Shown here piece by piece: positions 35,524 through 42,491 of a DNA stretch of 64,000 nt. The stretch comes from Sphingobacterium sp. ML3W (GTDB lineage Bacteria; Bacteroidota; Bacteroidia; Sphingobacteriales; Sphingobacteriaceae). The position numbers and the translations under genes were made by a program. Under the pieces are notes generated by a model, which searched no databases, was not told the DNA's origin, and saw only the letters and a list, made by a program, of their open reading frames with translations. Positions within the stretch are counted from its first letter, which is position 1. Each line of letters begins with the position of its first letter. The stretch is taken from contig NZ_CP009278.1 of the NCBI RefSeq assembly GCF_000747525.1, positions 2,914,001 through 2,978,000 of the forward strand, in the 5' to 3' direction.

Positions 35524-36045
35524 ATGACAAATTGGAGTTTAGACAAAGCGCACAGTGAGATTGAGTTTAAAGTAAAACACATGATGATTACTAACGTAAA
35601 AGGTCAATTTCAAGATTTCGACCTGACAGTAGTTAGTGAGTCCAACGATTTAGAAAACGCCAAGATAGACTTGACTATACAGACCGCATCCATCACTACC
35701 AAAAACGAGCAACGCGATGAGCATTTGAAAAGTGCCGATTTTTTCGATGTAGCGACAAACCCAACCATTACTTTCCATGCAACAAGCAGCAAAAAAGATG
35801 GTGATGATATTAAATTGACCGGAGACTTAACAATCAAAGGCATCACCAAATCCATTACCGTAGACGTTGAGTTCGGTGGTGTTGCAAAAGATCCTTGGGG
35901 AAATGAAAAAGTGGGTTATACCGCTACAGGTAAGATCAACCGCCAAGATTTCGGATTGACGTGGAATGCAGCCCTAGAAACAGGTGGATTGATGGTAAGC
36001 GATGAAGTAAAATTCCAAGCGGATTTCCAATTCATCTTAAGTTAG
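35524..36045 (+). CDS. yceI: YceI-family lipid-binding-like protein
   Basis: A 173-residue lipocalin-like beta-barrel protein: WSLDKAHSEIEFKVKHMMITNVKGQF at the N terminus, SADFFDVATNPTITF, and KVGYTATGKINRQDFGLTWN. YceI proteins bind polyisoprenoid or amphiphilic ligands. No signal peptide is visible, so this one is probably cytoplasmic. It is transcribed alone from a promoter with an Fnr-type box and ends at a strong terminator. Confidence 0.92.
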   Translation: MTNWSLDKAHSEIEFKVKHMMITNVKGQFQDFDLTVVSESNDLENAKIDLTIQTASITTKNEQRDEHLKSADFFDVATNPTITFHATSSKKDGDDIKLTGDLTIKGITKSITVDVEFGGVAKDPWGNEKVGYTATGKINRQDFGLTWNAALETGGLMVSDEVKFQADFQFILS

Positions 36046-36074
36046 TAACCTAAGTAGTAATAGCGCATAATAGT

Positions 36075-36109
36075 AGGTCATGTCTCCATTGGAGACATGA
36101 CCTTTTTTT
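36075..36109 (+). terminator. Terminator between yceI and katE
   Basis: AGGTCATGTCTCC and GGAGACATGACCT form a perfect 13-bp stem with an ATT loop, followed by a run of T. On the minus strand it could weakly serve katE. Confidence 0.92.
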
Positions 36110-36142
36110 ATTGCACAATGTATTACCGTGAATACGTTTTAA

Positions 36143-38269
36143 CTAAGCAGGTACTTTTCTTGCTTTCTCTCTATCCCACACACGATGACCCTTCATCGCT
36201 TTAATAAAATCTGCTGTCAGGTTATTGCCCGATTCGAGCACCACACCAGCATCTTTCTCATGCCTAGCAATATACGATCCTGCAATCAGTTTTTCTGCTC
36301 CTTTTGCAAATGCCAATGCCTTACAATGTCTAAACCCTTCATTGATAAAGTGGATATAATCCGGCTCATCTTCCAATTTCGCAATCGAATCACCATCCGG
36401 CGTATAGAACGCATCGTAGCACACCGAAGCCTCCGTTAGGTAGGTATGTTGGATTTCCGCCTCACCACCTTCCTTAAACGTCACTTTACCTGTATGTGTC
36501 GAGATCAGCACCGCCTCGGCACCCTCTGCCTCCAGCGCTTTTTTCATCACATCCACCGATGCTTTGCTGACACCATCTGCAACTAGAAAAGCAACTTTCC
36601 GTGTCGCGATCGTACCTTCTCCCGGAGCCGTAGCCATACTCAGAGCTGCCGATTTTTCAACCTCTGGTTTAGGAGCTTGAATCGGATATTCAGGGTGATT
36701 TTGACGCGCAAACTGTAAGGTCAACTCATCCAGTTGCTCCGGAGGAGTCAATCCCAGATTGGCACCTACCCTTTTAGCAAGCTCTTTATCGATCTGATTC
36801 AAGATGGCCAGTTCTCTTTTGCGAATATCAACCGAATTCACTTTAGACAGCTCAAAACTGTAGCCATTGATGATATGTTCTTTCTCTGGTGTGGACTGCG
36901 AATTAAAAAACAAGCGGGCTTGCGTAAAGTGATCTGCAAACGATGAAGACCTGCGTCTTACTTTATGACCATCAACCTTCTCCTCATGACTTTTAAAACC
37001 AGTCTCCCCTTTTAGCATCGCTTGATATGGACAACCACCACCCAAGCTATTTGGGAAATAGCTGACATTCCCTTTCAGGATATCCTGCCTTCCAAAACCA
37101 TCTTTTTGATTGTTATGCTTACCGTTTACTGGTCTATTGATCGGAAGTTCATGAAAATTAGGACCTCCCAAACGGTAATTTTGCGTATCCGCATACGAGA
37201 ATATACGTCCTTGCAATAACGGATCATTGGTCAGGTCTATACCCGGTACCAAGCGTCCGGGATCAAAGGCTACTTGCTCTGTTTCAGCAAAGAAATTTTC
37301 AGGGTTGCGGTTCAGCGTCATCGTTCCTATGATTGTCACCGGGATCAACTCTTCCGGGATGATCTTCGTGGCGTCCAATAGATCAAATGAATATTTCTGT
37401 TCATCCTCTTCAGGCACAAGTTGAACCCCCAAATCCCATTGCGGGAAATTACCTTTATCAATATTCTCCCAAAGATCACGACGTAAGAAATCCGAGTCAA
37501 AACCCGATAATTTTTGCGCTTCATTCCATGCTACCGAGTGTACACCCAATTTAGGTTTCCAATGAAACTTTACAAAGGTACCTTTACCCTGAGCATTCAC
37601 AAATTTGAACGTATGGACTCCAAAACCTTCCATCATCCTAAAAGAACGTGGAATAGCACGATCCGACATCGCCCACATCAACATATGCGCAGACTCAGGC
37701 ATCAAGGATATAAAATCCCAAAACGTATCATGAGCCGATGCCGCTTGAGGCATCTCGTTATTCGGCTCAGGTTTAACAGCATGGACCAGATCCGGGAAAT
37801 TCATCGAATCCTGAATAAAGAACACCGGAATATTGTTACCAACCAGGTCATAATTACCTTCTTCGGTGTAGAACTTCACAGAAAAACCCCTAACGTCACG
37901 CGCCAGATCAGTCGATCCTTTAAAGCCCGCTACGGTAGAGAATCGAATAAATAATGGTGTTACGGTACCTTTTTGTAAAAAAGCAGCACTTGTGTATTTT
38001 GAAACATCAGCAGTCGCTTCAAAAACACCATGAGCACCAGAACCCCTAGCATGTACGACACGTTCCGGAATGCGTTCCCGATCAAAGTGAGCCAGCTTAT
38101 CCTGAAAAATAAAATCTTCTATAAGAGCAGGTCCACGCTCACCTGCTTTGAGCATATTGTTGTTATCATTGATCGGAATTCCATCATTCGTCGTCATTAC
38201 CCGATTGGCATTGTCGACCGTATGATCCTGGATCTGTTGCACTTTTTTGTTTTCTTGTTGCTTTGCCAT
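36143..38269 (-). CDS. katE: Large-subunit catalase with C-terminal DJ-1/PfpI-like domain
   Basis: A 708-residue monofunctional catalase of clade 2 (HPII type). The N-terminal core shows FDRERIPERVVHARGSGAHG (catalytic His), RFSTVAGFKGSTDLARDVRGFSVKF, the distal Asn region, FSYADTQNYRLGGPNFHELPINRP (proximal Tyr), and a C-terminal domain from about residue 565 (TRKVAFLVADGVSKASVDVMKKAL) with the flavodoxin/DJ-1-like fold. It decomposes H2O2 in the cytoplasm. It stands alone, and its upstream region has no OxyR-like box that I can see. Confidence 0.96.
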   Translation of the reverse strand: MAKQQENKKVQQIQDHTVDNANRVMTTNDGIPINDNNNMLKAGERGPALIEDFIFQDKLAHFDRERIPERVVHARGSGAHGVFEATADVSKYTSAAFLQKGTVTPLFIRFSTVAGFKGSTDLARDVRGFSVKFYTEEGNYDLVGNNIPVFFIQDSMNFPDLVHAVKPEPNNEMPQAASAHDTFWDFISLMPESAHMLMWAMSDRAIPRSFRMMEGFGVHTFKFVNAQGKGTFVKFHWKPKLGVHSVAWNEAQKLSGFDSDFLRRDLWENIDKGNFPQWDLGVQLVPEEDEQKYSFDLLDATKIIPEELIPVTIIGTMTLNRNPENFFAETEQVAFDPGRLVPGIDLTNDPLLQGRIFSYADTQNYRLGGPNFHELPINRPVNGKHNNQKDGFGRQDILKGNVSYFPNSLGGGCPYQAMLKGETGFKSHEEKVDGHKVRRRSSSFADHFTQARLFFNSQSTPEKEHIINGYSFELSKVNSVDIRKRELAILNQIDKELAKRVGANLGLTPPEQLDELTLQFARQNHPEYPIQAPKPEVEKSAALSMATAPGEGTIATRKVAFLVADGVSKASVDVMKKALEAEGAEAVLISTHTGKVTFKEGGEAEIQHTYLTEASVCYDAFYTPDGDSIAKLEDEPDYIHFINEGFRHCKALAFAKGAEKLIAGSYIARHEKDAGVVLESGNNLTADFIKAMKGHRVWDREKARKVPA

Positions 38270-38555
38270 GTTTATATTAGTTTATGGATAACATTAGGAT
38301 ATGTCAGCATATAACGCATCACCGACATTAAATAATAAACAACGTTAAATGAAATTTGTTTCCTTGATCAATATTCGCATAGCAATACGCAAATAGTCCC
38401 ATTCAATGCGCACATTTTGCTATCTTTTCAAAATATATCTGAAGCTTTCTGGCTTTTGCAAACTCATATCGGGTTCTTTTCCAAGTCCTCCCTGATTATA
38501 AGAAGATTTTATTTGCATTTACCAATTATTTTAAACTTTCTTCAGCGTAGCATGA

Positions 38556-38590
38556 ATTCAAAATTTATTCAAAATTGAATTGTAAATTTG
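38556..38590 (+). promoter_or_regulatory. Response-regulator promoter with 11-bp-phased direct repeat
   Basis: ATTCAAAATT occurs at 38556-38565 and again at 38567-38576. After exactly 6 nt comes the -7 element TAAATTTG (38583-38590). The phasing is typical of OmpR-family binding sites, and the same arrangement precedes the COG4705 and PAP2 genes. Confidence 0.78.
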
Positions 38591-38611
38591 TAAGACGAAA
38601 GAACCGATAAC

Positions 38612-39286
38612 ATGAAGATCCTGATCATAGAAGACGAAAAAGAGCTTGCCAAAAGTATTGTGGAATATCTTTCCGAAGAAAGTTATTTATGTGAAGTAGC
38701 AGCGACCTTTACAGAAGCAATGAACAAAATAGATGTGTTCAATTATGACTGTATATTATTGGATATAACACTACCCGATGGAAACGGATTGAAAATTTTG
38801 GAGAAACTGAAGGAAGAAAATAAACAGGATGGTGTTATCATTATTTCGGCCAAGAATTCTTTAGATGATAAGATAAAAGGGTTACAAATAGGAGCCGATG
38901 ATTATCTTACGAAACCGTTTCACTTATCAGAGCTGACAGTCCGTATCTATTCTATTATTCGTAGAAAGCAGTTTAACAACTCGAACATTGTAAAACAGGA
39001 AGCATTAGAAATTGACCTTTTGGCAAAAACCGTTGCTGTGAACAGCGAACCTGTTGCGCTTACAAAAAAAGAATTTAATTTGCTCCTTTACTTCATTGGG
39101 AATAAAAACCGGGTACTTTCTAAAAGCAATTTAGCAGAGCACCTTTCGGGAGATTTTGCGGATATGCTCGACAATCACGATTTTGTATATGCACACGTTA
39201 AGAACCTGAAAAAAAAATTAAATGATGCAGGTTGCGAACCATATTTAAAAACCGTTTACGGTACAGGTTACAAATGGGAAGGATGA
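38612..39286 (+). CDS. OmpR-family response regulator
   Basis: A 224-residue regulator with a receiver domain (acidic pocket E7-D8, phosphorylation site D51 in CILLDITLPDGNG, and conserved Lys in IIISAKN) and a C-terminal winged helix (about 130-222, ALTKKEFNLLLYFIGNKNRVLSKSNLAEHL, ending YLKTVYGTGYKWEG). It overlaps the kinase start by 4 bp. Direct repeats in front of its own, the COG4705 and the PAP2 promoters suggest that it controls all three. Confidence 0.93.
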   Translation: MKILIIEDEKELAKSIVEYLSEESYLCEVAATFTEAMNKIDVFNYDCILLDITLPDGNGLKILEKLKEENKQDGVIIISAKNSLDDKIKGLQIGADDYLTKPFHLSELTVRIYSIIRRKQFNNSNIVKQEALEIDLLAKTVAVNSEPVALTKKEFNLLLYFIGNKNRVLSKSNLAEHLSGDFADMLDNHDFVYAHVKNLKKKLNDAGCEPYLKTVYGTGYKWEG

Positions 39287-40566
39287 AAAACTTATTACAA
39301 AAGTCGCTGAAACAGCTTACCATCTTTGCATCTATTGTTTTTGCATTGAGTATTCCGTCATACTTCCTATTAGTGGACTGGATATGGCTGAGAGAATTAG
39401 ACGAAAACAATGAACTTATTGCCCAAAGAATAGAAAACGAATTTAATGAGCAGCAGATCAGCGATGAAAAATTAGCTGAAAACATTGCCTTCTGGAACGA
39501 AATACAACCAGTAAGTAGAATTGACTATTCCCAACAACCATTACCAAAGGATAGCTTATATACGATCACCCGACAAAATCCGTATTCAAAACATGAAGTT
39601 ATTGACCGCTTTCGTGGTTTAAAGACCAGTATTAAAATTAATAATCAGCATTATGTATTGGTTGTCGAAACCAACGTTGAGGAAACCGAAGAAACCGTGG
39701 CTTATATTGCAATGGTTACGCTGTTGTTTTTCCTAATTTTAGTCGTTGGTTTCTGGATATTGAACAGGCGACTTTCTAAAAAATTGTGGCAACCCTTTCA
39801 GGATACTTTGCAGAAATTAAAATCATTTCAATTAAACAGTCACAAAGAAATTAATTTTGGTGAAACCGATACCATAGAGTTTGCCGAATTGAATGCTACA
39901 CTTGACAAGCTGCTCCAACATAATATTGCGACCTATCGAAATCAAAAAGAATTTACAGAAAATGCCTCTCACGAATTACAAACACCATTGGCTATTCTGA
40001 AAAACAAGGTCGATCTTCTGCTACAAAGTAATGACCTGACCGAAAGACAATACCATATCGCAGAAGAAATGAACAAAGCGCTAATAAGGAGTTCACGAAT
40101 AAATAAAAACCTTTTATTGCTTGCCAAAATTGAAAACAGCCAATTTGATAGTTCTGAGCTCGTTAGGTTCGATACTTTGCTACATCAAAGTATGGATGGG
40201 CTGCAAGAACATTTTAAAGAGAAAAAAATAAACATCACGACCAATATTGATGCTGACGTTGCAGTAAAAGGCAATGGGGATTTGACCGAAGTTCTGATCA
40301 ATAACCTTTTGATTAATGCCATCCGCCATACCTCGCCGGGAGGTTCCGTAAAAGTAAGTCTATCAAAATCAGATTTCGAAATTAGCAACTCAGGAGAACA
40401 GGCACTCAATCCAGACTTATTGTTCAAAAGATTTTCAAGGATGTCTACCGACAATAGCGGAAGTGGATTGGGCTTATCAATCGTTCAGGAAATATGCAGG
40501 CTTCACAACTGGCAAGTGACCTATAGCTTTGAAAATGGACAGCACATTTTCTTCGTACATATCTAA
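39283..40566 (+). CDS. Sensor histidine kinase
   Basis: A 427-residue inner-membrane kinase. It has two transmembrane helices (about 15-35 and 140-165) enclosing a roughly 100-residue periplasmic sensor, then an H box (FTENASHELQTPLAIL), an N box (NNLLINAIRHT) and a G box (GSGLGLSIVQEIC). The ATG at 39283 overlaps the regulator's stop and fits a short cytoplasmic N terminus; a longer frame begins at 39232 inside the regulator gene. The signal is unknown. The HPK family resembles that of PmrB/QseC-like kinases. Confidence 0.92.
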   Translation: MKNLLQKSLKQLTIFASIVFALSIPSYFLLVDWIWLRELDENNELIAQRIENEFNEQQISDEKLAENIAFWNEIQPVSRIDYSQQPLPKDSLYTITRQNPYSKHEVIDRFRGLKTSIKINNQHYVLVVETNVEETEETVAYIAMVTLLFFLILVVGFWILNRRLSKKLWQPFQDTLQKLKSFQLNSHKEINFGETDTIEFAELNATLDKLLQHNIATYRNQKEFTENASHELQTPLAILKNKVDLLLQSNDLTERQYHIAEEMNKALIRSSRINKNLLLLAKIENSQFDSSELVRFDTLLHQSMDGLQEHFKEKKINITTNIDADVAVKGNGDLTEVLINNLLINAIRHTSPGGSVKVSLSKSDFEISNSGEQALNPDLLFKRFSRMSTDNSGSGLGLSIVQEICRLHNWQVTYSFENGQHIFFVHI

Positions 40567-40727
40567 GGATAATACACTTCAGGGTATCGGAAGAAGAACA
40601 ATCACTTTCAGAAGTGAACTACCGAAACAAAAAACGGATTCTACAACCATTCCCTATTATCAGACAGCAAGCTGAACAATTTGAGAATGGTAAGAAGAAA
40701 GAATAACCATAATATGTCCTAAAACTA

Positions 40728-40762
40728 ATTCTAAATTTCTTCTAAATTGAGCAATAGCTTTA
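40728..40762 (+). promoter_or_regulatory. COG4705-gene promoter with 11-bp-phased direct repeat
   Basis: ATTCTAAATT (40728-40737) and CTTCTAAATT (40739-40748), then 6 nt, then the -7-like TAGCTTTA (40755-40762). The repeats and the spacing match those in front of the response regulator. Confidence 0.75.
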
Positions 40763-40775
40763 TTTTAAAAAGAAG

Positions 40776-41522
40776 ATGAAGCAATTAAATAAAGTGGCTT
40801 CCATTACGCTCTTGTTCTGGCTAATGAAAGTGGTGGCTACAACCTTAGGAGAAACATTAGGGGATTTCATATCTATGACCCTCCATTACGGCTATGCTGT
40901 TGGCTTAGTTATTACCTTATTTTTTTTCATTGGCGCCCTTCTGATACAGATTAATGCCAAAGAATATAAACCTGTAAAATATTGGTTTGTTATAATTAGC
41001 ACGACTACTTTAGGTACAGAGATCTCCGATTTTATTGACAGGACCCTTCACATGGGATACCTATTGGGGAGCATACTATTAGCAACCTGTCTAGCAGCCT
41101 GCTTATTGATTTGGTTTAGAAAATATCATAATCTGGAGGTCTATCCAATTATTGAAAGGAACAAAGAATTGCTATTCTGGACAGCCGTTTTATTTTCCAA
41201 TAGTTTGGGAACTGCATTCGGCGATTTTTTAAGTGACAACTTAGGACTAAGCTATCTACACGGGGCATTGGTAACAGGCATTATTATCCTATTAGTGGTG
41301 CTATTACATTATTTCACCAAACTTAATCAAATCCTATTATTCTGGATTGCCTTCATATTTACAAGACCCTTTGGTGCAACATTCGGTGATTTTCTTACAA
41401 AACCATTAATGAAAGGGGGACTGGAACTGGGTACACTAAATGCGTCCCTAGTTTCCTTTTTTTTAATGGCTGTAATGATCATCATAAACCATAAAAAAAC
41501 AGTACTAAATCAGCTGAAGTAA
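40776..41522 (+). CDS. COG4705-family membrane protein with fourfold internal repeat
   Basis: A 248-residue integral membrane protein with about eight helices. Four repeats of the form G-x-x-x-x-D-F-hydrophobic are visible: TTLGETLGDFISMTL, TTLGTEISDFIDRTL, NSLGTAFGDFLSDNL and RPFGATFGDFLTKPL, each followed by a G/Y-rich loop and a helix. COG4705 proteins are uncharacterised but are often encoded with two-component systems and PAP2 phosphatases, as here. The repeat suggests a transport or lipid-handling channel, which is inference. Confidence 0.85.
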   Translation: MKQLNKVASITLLFWLMKVVATTLGETLGDFISMTLHYGYAVGLVITLFFFIGALLIQINAKEYKPVKYWFVIISTTTLGTEISDFIDRTLHMGYLLGSILLATCLAACLLIWFRKYHNLEVYPIIERNKELLFWTAVLFSNSLGTAFGDFLSDNLGLSYLHGALVTGIIILLVVLLHYFTKLNQILLFWIAFIFTRPFGATFGDFLTKPLMKGGLELGTLNASLVSFFLMAVMIIINHKKTVLNQLK

Positions 41523-41530
41523 ATAGCACC

Positions 41531-41565
41531 ATGCTAAATTTCTTCCAAATCACTCTGGAACTTTA
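41531..41565 (+). promoter_or_regulatory. PAP2-gene promoter with degenerate 11-bp-phased direct repeat
   Basis: ATGCTAAATT (41531-41540) and CTTCCAAATC (41542-41551), then 6 nt, then GAACTTTA (41558-41565). Over the 21-bp repeat region it differs from the COG4705 site at only three positions. Confidence 0.6.
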
Positions 41566-41582
41566 TAGCTCACAATCAAAAA

Positions 41583-42410
41583 ATGAAAAAGATGCAGACT
41601 TGTATACTGAATAAAATGTCATCAATAAACAAAAATATTATCATTATTTTAATTCTTGTGTTGTTCAATACCTGTCGTGTTACTGCACAGGATACAATCC
41701 GAAATTCAACTGTTACTTTTCAGGACAGTATCATTACTAAGGTTAACGACAAAACATATAAATTGAACTATAAACAGTTAATTGCACCATCGGTGCTTAT
41801 CGGGTACGGAATAGTGAACTTGGAAAGTGATGGATTGAAGCAACTCAACTTTTCCACCAGAGATGAGATAAACGAACATCAGCCCAACCATATCCGGTTA
41901 GACAATTACACCCAATATGCACCAGCTTTAATGGTATATGGTTTGAACGCAGCAGGAATAAAAGGAAAGCACAATTTTAGAGACAGAACCATTATTTATG
42001 CCACATCACAATTAATTGCTGCCGCATTTGTTGTTCCATTAAAACATATTACAAAAGAAGAAAGACCAGACGGTTCAAATAACCTTTCTTTTCCATCGGG
42101 GCATACTGCCACCGCATTTTCTTCTGCACAATTTATGTTCAGGGAGTACAAGGACACTAATTTTTGGCTCAGTATTTCCGGTTATTCATTTGCTGCTTTT
42201 ACCGGAGTTTACCGAACGTTGAATGATAAACATTGGGTGGGTGATGTAGTGGCAGGTGCAGGTTTTGGTGTTTTATCAACAGAGTTGGCCTATTGGCTGT
42301 ACCCCAAAATCAATAGCATGCTAATAGGCAAAGAAAAAAAAGCGACAACGATGATTATGCCGTTTTATCAAAATAAAAGCTTCGGTATTGCATTGTCGCA
42401 AAGATTTTAA
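41583..42410 (+). CDS. PAP2-family phosphatase, exported
   Basis: A 275-residue protein with an N-terminal signal or anchor (NIIIILILVLFNTCRVTAQ) and a PAP2 domain. The three catalytic motifs are KEERPDGSN, FPSGHTATAF, and YRTLNDKHWVGDVVAG. Members dephosphorylate phosphatidate, undecaprenyl pyrophosphate or lipid A at the outer face of the inner membrane. Its own copy of the response-regulator site suggests regulated remodelling of envelope lipids. The lipid substrate is unknown. Confidence 0.88.
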   Translation: MKKMQTCILNKMSSINKNIIIILILVLFNTCRVTAQDTIRNSTVTFQDSIITKVNDKTYKLNYKQLIAPSVLIGYGIVNLESDGLKQLNFSTRDEINEHQPNHIRLDNYTQYAPALMVYGLNAAGIKGKHNFRDRTIIYATSQLIAAAFVVPLKHITKEERPDGSNNLSFPSGHTATAFSSAQFMFREYKDTNFWLSISGYSFAAFTGVYRTLNDKHWVGDVVAGAGFGVLSTELAYWLYPKINSMLIGKEKKATTMIMPFYQNKSFGIALSQRF

Positions 42411-42491
42411 AATCAGCTCACTAATGAAACTCCCGACATAAAAGGGATAGCAAAAGTACTTAAAACAAACGGACAGACACCTCGCCATTTA

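Noticed and set aside
37514..37954. 146-codon plus-strand ORF inside katE
   Set aside because: Antisense shadow of a highly conserved catalase core; basic, low-complexity translation with no homologue pattern.
38385..38400. TTGATCAA-like octamer upstream of katE as a possible Fnr box
   Set aside because: Lacks the TTGAC-N4-GTCAA length of the convincing boxes and is not spaced from a -7 element.
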